64,000 bases of DNA from Pelodera strongyloides (Eukaryota > Nematoda > Chromadorea > Rhabditida > Rhabditidae), in NCBI GenBank assembly GCA_036852015.1, contig JAANDG010000056.1, positions 186,001 to 250,000 on the forward strand. The letters are read 5' to 3'. Under the pieces are notes generated by a model, which saw only the letters and a program-made list of their open reading frames with translations, was not told where the DNA came from and made no database searches. The position numbers and the translations under genes are program-made. Shown here in pieces: positions 55,365-64,000 of the stretch. Each line of letters starts with the position of its first letter. Position 1 is the first letter of the stretch.

Positions 55365-56462
55365 CTGAATAATGGAATATATTACGATCATCCTACTGCA
55401 CCGGCTACGGTGTATTTCTGGAAGTGCACCGCCGAGACTGACGTGCCTTAGACCCTAGAAACCGTAATCCTAGAGGAGACCACCACCGGATTCGTGTTTG
55501 ACAAATGTTTTATGTCCAAGACTACTCGATTTTCCGTTTCTCTATACAACGGGACCGCAACGGGTTCTCCTTCCCCTTCCTTCATACTATCGGCACTTTC
55601 TCAACTTCACCCAAAATAAACCTGAACCGTTCGTCCGATACGCAGATACACTAGAGATCCCATTTCTGGAGTTTTCATAAATGATATTGTTGAAACATTG
55701 AGTTTATGTACGAAAATAAAAACACTACTTCATGATCAAATGATGTGTGGATGCAATATTTTGACACTGACTATTGACAAAATATCGTATTACGCATAAC
55801 TCAATTAACAATTATAGTGTTCCATTATCATACCCAACCATGCCACATTTCTCAATGTTTCATCAGTATCATTTAAACGGTTCTTTTTTCGGTAAGAAAC
55901 CCCAGTGGCTCCATTCCAGTCGCAATTCTTGCTTAATATTCATTCATCCGCCTTCCCTTCCTCGCAAACTTCTACCCTAACCAAAGTGAGAAAAAGGGAA
56001 GTATCTCTCTCTCTCTCTCTATCCCTGACAGAGAGAGAGACAGACATTCATAGTGACATAGAGAAACCCATTACGAGAGAAATAGGCAACAGAGATAGAG
56101 AGATAAAGAGTTCGCACACACATACTTTTCCTCACCCGTTTTTTACCCTTCTTTCTCATTCTCCCTTTCTTTTATTGATCTCGGGGGAATATCCAGGGAC
56201 ACATACTCGTGGCCACTGGCCACACAACCAAGGACAAGGAGAGCAACAATGGGCCCGAGGAGGCTAACTTGCAAATTTCAAAGTCTTCCCTTTTTTGCAA
56301 GAAAAAAAAACTTCGAGAACCTCCTGGGAGTGCAATTCAGTTACCATCTTAGGATGCTGTTCAAGTTTCGTGAAAAAGACACAGTGATCCACAATGTTCG
56401 CATAGATTCCGTTTGGCCGACTCAATTATGTGCACATCCCCTAGTAGATAAACGCAGGCTAC

Positions 56463-56638
56463 TTAAAGCGAAATATCGGCCGGTTTTTGAAACATTGAAA
56501 GTGGGGTCACTATGCTAAGTGGGGTGCAAATGATTAGAATTAGAATAAAAAAGCACAGTATCGCGCAGTTATTTGCATACCTAATATGGGAATGAAGTAT
56601 CCGACGCGTTTCAAAAACCGGCTGTTATACGGCTTTAC
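56463..56638. mobile_element. A/B chimeric MITE
   Basis: The left end is family A (TTAAAGCGAAATATCGGCCG); the right end is family B (AAACCGGCTGTTATACGGC). Suggests recombination or gene conversion between families. Confidence 0.75.
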
Positions 56639-56991
56639 ATCCCAAATCCAAATCCGTGCAAATCACAACCGTGTACCGTGTTTAAATCTACTAAAACTAA
56701 CACTTATGCGGGATTCGCCCTGTTCAGTAGAAGACGTGTTTCCATTCGAGAAGGCTTGTCGATACAACCACATATGTGCACACTTTAGAAACAAAAACCA
56801 GGTAGTGTGAATTTTTTCGACGAGGACGTACAGTATCGTCACTCCTCGCCACGGACCCCTGGTTTTAAGAATTAAAGAATACAAACCTTCAACAAATATA
56901 CAAAAAAAAACTGCATAATGTTCACACTAATCAGGTACATGTACGGTCGATATGAAGCACATAGTACGGTATGACGGAAACCGAGAAGAAG

Positions 56992-57181
56992 TTAACGCGA
57001 TATACCGGTCGGTTTTTGAAACGCACCGCGGACAACTGAAAGCTTACGTATTTATGCTAATTTGCTCGAATTTACCTCGATTTTTTATTCTAATTTATGT
57101 TCATTTGCATATGCTGCATAAGAATGCTGATGTGCGATGTGCTCGATGCGTTTCAAAAACCGGTCGGTATTTCGCTTTAAC
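56992..57181. mobile_element. Family A MITE
   Basis: TTAACGCGATATACCGGTCG ... CGGTCGGTATTTCGCTTTAA; full-length. Confidence 0.86.
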
Positions 57182-57434
57182 AAAAACAGTAAATAATAAG
57201 TGAAACATTCATGGTCATGTAAGGCAAGGCCGTGAGATTGGGTAAGGTACGGTATGGACGCAAAACTGGGGTAAGATAATGTACGTTACGGCACGAGTTC
57301 GATTTTTTTTAGATCCGACGAGATGACAAACAACTGTCTTGTCTGGACACCAATGATTGAACAATCAATCTAATCTCGGTGTTAAAACATCACGAGGAAA
57401 AGGTTTTCATTCAGAGTTCGACACAGCTGCATAT

Positions 57435-57437
<3 letters not shown>

Positions 57438-57481
<44 letters not shown>
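57438..57481. repeat. (TA)n microsatellite
   Basis: About 22 uninterrupted TA units. Confidence 0.93.
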
Positions 57482-57485
<4 letters not shown>

Positions 57486-57939
57486 AATTTACTTGCAAGA
57501 ATTATCATTATGTAGTGGGCCCTTCTTTTTCTGGCACTTATAATCCTACTGTACGAAGCGGCTCCCTTTCGGCAAGTGTGCTAATTTTTATTACCCTATT
57601 CGAGAAGACACACTGTTTCATAATTAAAAACTATACCAGGATTACAAATTAACCCTGAGGTTAAACCATTAATCGCCTTGTGAGGGACGCCATTTTGTTT
57701 TATAATTCTATGTCTATAAGCGATTTTTGGCCATTTCCTTGGTCAAATCTAAAATTGTTCTGTTTTCCCCCGCTAATTACAGACATTGTCGCACAGATTG
57801 GAGCCAATAAATGAATACGAAATGTCACCGTTTCAAAACAATAAAGAAAAATAAGTCTAGCGATAGCGAGGGCTATCTCAATTCATAATATTGCAAAAAA
57901 AAATCGAAATGAAAAAATACTAAAAAGTACAGTAGGCTG

Positions 57940-58075
57940 TTTGTATGTAAATGCTGAATTCCCTATGCGAATTGCGGTTTTTTCGTGGTGTACTTCTACA
58001 GATATTTTCATATAATTTATGCCAGTGTAGTTGCCCAAGGTACGTTTCACAAACCCCCTACCATACCGCTTTAAA
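57940..58075. mobile_element. Family B MITE fragment
   Basis: Right end CCCCTACCATACCGCTTTAA; the left end is not well preserved. Confidence 0.5.
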
Positions 58076-58486
58076 AAAAAACAGGAAATTCCCAAATCCT
58101 AATCTCTGAAACATCAGCTCGTTTTCATTTTCGGGTTTCTTTTCCGAGAAGAAAATACCCCATAAACAAAGCCATTTGCGGTTTCCGCAAAAAGCGGAAA
58201 AAGCCCCATTAACACACAAGTTCCAGAACATTCAGCCATTATAATGATACGCAGTTAAAATTTACGCGAGTTTCATGCTATGTTTCTTTAAAGAGAGATA
58301 TACTGATATACAATATAATAAATATGCCCAAAATTTCTTCAAATATGTCTACGAGCAATAAGAATAGAAAATAGAACCATGAAAACAACATTACAGATAA
58401 ATTTTTGCCAAAAACTAGCTATCGTGCACTAACAGCTAGCTACGGTTCACTAACAAAGGTACGAAAAAAAACTATGTGACCAACTT

Positions 58487-58596
58487 TAAAGTAGTTAAGT
58501 AGTACGACATGTGGTTTTTGAAAAGGATACATCGCACATAATATATGGAAAAGCATACTGCATGCTCATTCAAAACAACGTGCCATCTCGCTTTAA
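58487..58596. mobile_element. Family B MITE
   Basis: ACGACATGTGGTTTTTGAAA ... TTCAAAACAACGTGCCATC then CGCTTTAA. Confidence 0.65.
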
Positions 58597-59156
58597 TATG
58601 GAAAAATATCAGAGTTGCGAGAAAAATCAAATGTTTCGTCCTATATAAACCACCCGACTATTTACTGGGTGTGGTATATATCAATCCACCACCAGACACA
58701 GTAATCCGCATACGATTCTCGTGTTAAAAAAGACCACATCACATTAACAAGTTACGTTGTTGTTTACAGCATTTTTGCGTTATTTTCACATTTACCGCCT
58801 CGTCAATGTAAATATCGATTTGCTATAATCATTTCCGCTTTCGAATTAGTTACACTGTACGTACCGATACAAATTACATTTATAAAAAAACATTCAATTA
58901 AAAAGTGGAAAAGGATCAGCGTCATGCACATAAAATGACACCAACCACACAATACTCTAGCCATTAGGCAGATATTATACAAATGGAAAAATAGTCCGAA
59001 TCTCAAAATTCAGGCCCTACCATTAGATCATTAACATCCAATTACTTGCAGACGGTGTACGCATATATTCCTCAATCCCTCTAAATAATTCACAATACAA
59101 CGTCGTAGGCAAATAACCCCGATGAACAACGAGGCAACGCAAGAACTGAACTGAAG

Positions 59157-59222
59157 TTAGAGAGAGATATATATATAGATAGATAGAGAGACATAGAGAT
59201 AGAGAGAGAGATAGAGCGAGAC
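59157..59222. repeat. GA-rich microsatellite
   Basis: AGAGAGATATATATATAGAT then GAGAGAGATAGAG. Confidence 0.85.
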
Positions 59223-59332
59223 CTCAAAAAGCAGTGCTACTCACCAACTCCTTTCAATTAACTAATTATATGAAAACACGCGGAAATCCACAAGATAAAG
59301 AAGCTACGTTCTACATACACTACATACAATGA

Positions 59333-59432
59333 GGAAACCTGGCCGGTACACTGGGCCCGAAATGGGTGGGCCCCACAACTGGGACCACGGCCCACCCATT
59401 TTTGTAGGCCGCGCACCGGCCAATGTTTCCTG
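59333..59432. mobile_element. Family H element, compact
   Basis: GAGGAAACCTGGCCGG ... GCACCGGCCAATGTTTCCTG with inner GGGTGGGCCCC and CGGCCCACCC. Confidence 0.78.
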
Positions 59433-60021
59433 TTGAACAGCCATCAATACTAGTTACTTCTATGTAAATCCATGCTACACCAATGAGTATCGTGGACCAT
59501 TATCCTTCACAATCAAAACCTTTTCAATTTACACCAAAATAGTCTAAAGCCCGCTAGAAACTATACATAAAATATACTTATTCATTTCCAGCTTCCAGCG
59601 TACTGTGTCTCATTACTCGTACAAAAAGCACAATACACCCTAGGATAAATAAATAACAATTAGGTCACTTCACTGCACACTTTGGAATAATTAAGTGCAA
59701 AACAATTCCATCACTTCCCTCTCTCTCTCTCCCTCTGTCTCTCTCTCTCTCTCTCTCCCTCTGGACCCCGACGGCGCGACCGTCTGTTTCGACCCTCATA
59801 GACCCTCCTCACGAGGTATATCTCCATTTAAAGTACTTGCAAAGCATGTGACTACGCACTTCTCACATCCGACAAGACAAGCAATTTTCATTCAACAAAG
59901 TGCAGTTATAAAAAGGAAACAAAAAAAGTGAACCTACGAGTCTCGGACAGACTGGCCATCGGGAGATTCTACGATCAGCTAGCTGGTAGCTGGAACCCCT
60001 GCCTTGCTCTACAGAAGCCAT

Positions 60022-60165
60022 ACTCACCACCCGATTCCCTCGGGGAAATATTCCCTGGCCCTAGGGTCCCTGTTGCCCGGGGAGGGGAAAATTCGAATCG
60101 AACGTGAGAATCGAAAGGAGAAAGACAGAACCCCCCTCGCCCTCGAGGAACTGAGTGGTGAATGT
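60022..60165. mobile_element. Family F foldback
   Basis: CACCACCCGATTCCCTCGGGG ... CGAGGAACTGAGTGGTGAATG inverted ends. Confidence 0.68.
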
Positions 60166-60796
60166 TTCCTCGGGCCTCCTACTAACTCAGTAACCACCTC
60201 AGGATATTTTTCCAAATGTATATATTCTAATGAAATATCTCATTGTTACATCCCCTTATAAACTGCTCCTGTCCGTAAGTGTAAGTTAAACAGAGAGCCT
60301 CCATTTAAGTGCTGAACTTACGCACTGCACCACTTCCACGGATTCGGTTGATCTAACCATCTAACGAAAAAGACTTCGTAAAGTTTACTATAATTGAAGA
60401 AATACTCATTCTAATAAAATCACTCGCACACCACTGACAATTCTAAACGAATGACTTGAGGTATAAAATCAAAGTAGCAAATCACAGCACATAAAACGAG
60501 CGACAAAATTCGTCCCCATGGGACTATTCGAAGGACATATAAATCAACCCAATTCGTTAAAACATACCAACCTTTCCAAGAAAAGTACGTACGTACTACT
60601 CAAGCCCATTTAATAAACCTTGCAACAAAGACCCATCAAAACTCAAGGGACCTAATTAAAGCAAGTGATCTCTATCAAATTGTTTATGTAGTTGTGTAGT
60701 TCTATGAAACAATAATATTTAGTACACAACTTATCCCAATTACAATGATACTCAACGGAGGGAAATAAAAATATCGCTACAATAATATACCATAGT

Positions 60797-60989
60797 TTAA
60801 AGCTGTATGCGCGGTTTTGAAAATATGTTGGACTGCTCGACAACTGCACTTCACTCCTTCACACTTCACTGTAAGCAAATTTTTGTTCACTTCCGTTTTC
60901 CGTGGGAAGTTCAGCACATAATAGACAACGATTTGAATAAAAGACAATGTAGTTGTCCAGTATCCCCTTCACGTACTTCACCGCTTTAA
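60797..60989. mobile_element. Family B MITE, decayed
   Basis: TTTAAAGCTGTATGCGCGG ... CACGTACTTCACCGCTTTAA. Confidence 0.6.
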
Positions 60990-61489
60990 CGAATCTTCTT
61001 GGGCAGTCACAACAACCAGAAAGGATTGATAAGAAAGGAGAGATCTTGAGAAAATGACAAAACAACAAGAGCTGCGAGCTGCATGGATCAAATCATTGAT
61101 TGTCTCGCTGATAAATGATTTATAAATTTAGATGGAGGGTTGACGAGAGAGGAGAGTGAAAGAAAGAGACAGAGCGACAGAGAGAGAGAGAGAGACGAGA
61201 GACAGAGAGAACTCGCCAACTCCCATGGAACAAAAATAAGCATTCTGCAGGACACTGGGCAAACCACCACCAATATTTCCCATTACGAGTGAAGGAGGTG
61301 AGGACTAGAAGGATAATTAACAAAGGGTCAAAATATGCATTGAAGATGAGCTGGGCTGGGTGAAGCACCATACCCTGATACTCATTGTTCGAAAATTGTC
61401 CCGAAATATTCCAGGGAATAATAAAACTGAAATTCTAAAGAAAGATGATGAACATACAGGAAATAAAAAAACACTGCCTTAACTATAGG

Positions 61490-61660
61490 TGGATGCAACG
61501 CGAAACTCGGCGAGTGCGCAGCGAAGAAATTTGTGGTGCGGCGCGGAGAAAAAAAATTATCGCCCAGACAGCGCCCAGCCCGCACCCAACCTTCGCCGCG
61601 CGACATTTTGGCGCCTGGTGCTCGCCGCGCACCACCCGAGCTTCATCAGTGTGGAACCTC
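61490..61660. repeat. GC-rich H-like foldback
   Basis: GGATGCAACGCGAAACTCGGC ... GCTCGCCGCGCACCACCCGAG then CTTCATCAGTG; resembles the family H ends. Confidence 0.5.
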
Positions 61661-61935
61661 GGGATTTCTAAACGACTGACTCGCATCGGCTCCTGGACAA
61701 CCCAAATGGATAGACTCGAGACCCAAATTCTGATTCAAGGCTTCAACCAGTACCGACATACATCAGCTTCTCTCTACCCCTAACAATTAGCAATAATCCA
61801 ATTACATACACTCTACTAAAGCACATAATTACATTCTAAATCCATGTTCCTGTATCAATTTTCAAACATATATTACACCCATTATCACGTGCTCCCAACA
61901 TCCCTATTTGCCAAAACTTCCCAGCAAAGATCTCA

Positions 61936-62026
61936 CAAGAGAGAGGGAGAGAGAGAGAGATACAGAGAGAGAGGGAGAGAGAGAGATACAGAGAGAGAGG
62001 GAGAGAGAGAGATACAGAGAGCCAGA
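61936..62026. repeat. GA minisatellite
   Basis: Three copies of a roughly 28-bp AGAGAGGGAGAGAGAGAGATAC unit. Confidence 0.88.
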
Positions 62027-62544
62027 AAGGAATGACATACCAGGTGCGGGTGCAAAACAATAAAAAAAGCGATTTTTCTGATAAAATCTTAAACGAGAGC
62101 CCGATCGGAAAACGTTTGCAGTACCGTTTTGCTAGCTCATGACTTTGCTGAATTGTGGGAAAAAGAAGGCACAGACAGTTGCAAACAAAACACGAAAATC
62201 GGACAGTCAATACACTTGACAAGAGCGAGTCAATACTTGACAAGATTGTGTCTATGTCTATATGTCAAACAAACAAACAACTATATCTAAGCCATAAAAA
62301 GGCGGTAAAATCACGTAAGAAACACCTATAAATTTGCCTCACAATCAGAAAAAAACAAGCGAAAGAGAGTTTTAATTTAGTTCTAATTCTATCGTTGATA
62401 CATCTCCTTTATACAAAAAGCTGCATAATTGGGACAGGCAGACTGTACCAATTCACTAAATTCACTTACAGACATACGGGTAGGTGATTAGAATATCTAC
62501 TTCTATAATCTACAATCTACTCGCTCCCATTACACAGGAAAGTG

Positions 62545-62625
62545 AAACCCCGGTATGTGCCCGATCCGTGCCCGATTATTTGAGGGACTTGATCGGGCAC
62601 ATATCGGGGTTTTCAGTTTCCCATT
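62545..62625. repeat. Family G variant
   Basis: CCCCGGTATGTGCCCGATCCG ... GATCGGGCACATATCGGGG, flanked by GGAAAGTGAAA / TTTCAGTTTCC. Confidence 0.72.
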
Positions 62626-63180
62626 ACTTATTACTTCATTACACATCAATTTCACAGCTGCTCATTTTCATTCAAACAACTGAAATGGTCGAAAGAAACA
62701 CTTAAAAAGCAGTACAACATATACAATAACAGATGTGAAGTGAAGAAAAGCGAACGAAAACTAAATTCTTCCCCATTCCTAATGATACAGTATGCGAATA
62801 AAAACATACGACCTAGCAAGGTCAAGAACTCAAAAATATCAAATGACAATCTGTAACTATAACTGGAAAAGTTAAATACTCTACTAAAATCACTCTATGT
62901 GTAACTACCGGCCTACGGAAAAAAAAATCTCAAAAAAACCAAAGCAAAAAGAGAGCCGAGGAACGAAGCTATTAAATTTCATTAGTGCTACGTTCTACGG
63001 GAAAACGCGTTTATTGATTCTACGAAACAAAATGATTATACATTTATTTATCAATTATTATACTATTAATAGCAATATTGTATTAGCTCGCTGAACTGAG
63101 CATCTGGTGATCGTGCCAATGATTCAGCTCACCATAAGCTATATGAATAAGACGGCATAATCCGCATTCAACAAATTCAG

Positions 63181-63213
63181 TTCCAAAAAAACCGGATGCT
63201 ATACCGCTTTAAA
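63181..63213. mobile_element. Family B MITE end
   Basis: Right tip only (AACCGGATGCTATACCGC then TTTAA). Confidence 0.5.
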
Positions 63214-63772
63214 CCCATACACCTTGTCCTGTACTAATATAACTCTGCAGTCTGCAACTTTTCTTATGCTACACAAAACACATTGACTCCCCAACTAACG
63301 CCCATAATTCTCCAGGATAAAACGGAAGTTGGGAACAAATACTACCGTAAACTAGCACACATACATTTCAGCTGTCAATACTAATTAAAGAATCAGACAG
63401 TTAATTAACCAATACTTGGTTAAAGTTGAATAAAAACAAAAATAAGGAAGGCAAATGACAACGATCAGCGGTTTGATCATGGCATAAACTCGTTGACGCT
63501 TTGACCGACGAAACCACCATCCGAATTAGCATATTGCATAAATTTAGACGGTGGTCTTGAGCTCGTAGCCATACCACCGTCGGGATTAGAATATTAGATA
63601 TGGTGAAAATCAGAAGCGTATCATAAAGATATACAAGTTTCGGAAACAGTGCATATATTTGGATGGTGGTTTTGAGCTTTTCCCGACGAGTTTTATGCCC
63701 TGGGTTTGATCTTGTGGCGCTTTGGAAAAAAAAACAGAGAACCAAATCTACACGTTTCACTACTGAAGTATT

Positions 63773-63928
63773 ATGGGGTTTGCAAGTATGCAACAATTCC
63801 TTGCATGTATGTACACGAAGTACCGTATTTTGGAACTAAGCATGAATATATAACATGAGTAATGATAAAATCGTTCCAAGACTCATTTTTTCCAAGACAA
63901 TTTTTTCGGCATACTTGCAAACCCCATT
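63773..63928. mobile_element. Family D foldback
   Basis: ATGGGGTTTGCAAGTATGC ... GGCATACTTGCAAACCCCATT; similar to 1,301-1,562. Confidence 0.84.
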
Positions 63929-64000
63929 AGCTTACGAAATACCGTAGCTCCTAATCACTCATCGAACAATCTAAGTCCATAGTAAATATACAGCGTATAA

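Larger units (their letters stand above)
55365..64000. other. Upstream of the kinase; no exon recognised
   Basis: Could be the first introns of the kinase gene. MITEs, (TA)n, GA-rich runs and foldbacks are listed. I looked for a minus-strand ATG exon with a donor and found none that is convincing. Confidence 0.45.

Overview
The window is nuclear DNA of a nematode. The best evidence is a 20-exon cGMP-dependent protein kinase whose reconstructed kinase domain and C-terminal tail follow the nematode EGL-4 form closely. In addition, interstitial TTAGGC repeats (the nematode telomere unit) occur near 5.8 kb, genes are split into many short GT-AG exons, and the DNA is AT-rich. Genes are sparse and repeats are dense. 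I cannot name the species.

Three genes were rebuilt exon by exon, with splice phases that agree. (1) A minus-strand Artemis/SNM1-like nuclease: its metallo-beta-lactamase/beta-CASP exons run from the ATG at 31,965 down to 26,725. Minus-strand exons at 25,301-22,435, with a stop and a poly(A) signal, probably encode its acidic C-terminal tail. (2) A plus-strand M13 (neprilysin-family) zinc peptidase, 33,960-42,118, 18 exons, 712 residues, signal peptide to stop. (3) The minus-strand egl-4-type kinase, 44,934-55,364, 730 residues, running off its 5' end without a recognised start exon. Genes 1 and 2 diverge from a 2.0-kb repeat-filled spacer; genes 2 and 3 converge.

Layout. 1-22 kb: almost all repeats, with two plausible minus-strand first exons (2.4 and 17.0 kb) and weak exon candidates at 12.6-13.5 kb. 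22.4-32 kb: Artemis-like gene; a large intron holds three tRNA-Gly(GCC) genes, a tRNA-like sequence and a 0.9-kb minisatellite. 34-42 kb: M13 peptidase. 45-55.4 kb: kinase. 55.4-64 kb: upstream kinase sequence or intergenic DNA, repeats only.

The dominant non-genic feature is a crowd of small palindromic, MITE-like elements. Several families share TTAAAGCG...CGCTTTAA ends but have different interiors, many carrying ATTTGCAT/ATGCAAAT. Other foldback families end in TGGGGTTT...AAACCCCA, GTATTCACCAACAC, or short CCGATTTCGCCCCGAT modules. Some are nested and many sit inside introns. The three genes show no obvious shared pathway: one is DNA repair/processing, one extracellular proteolysis, one cGMP signalling.
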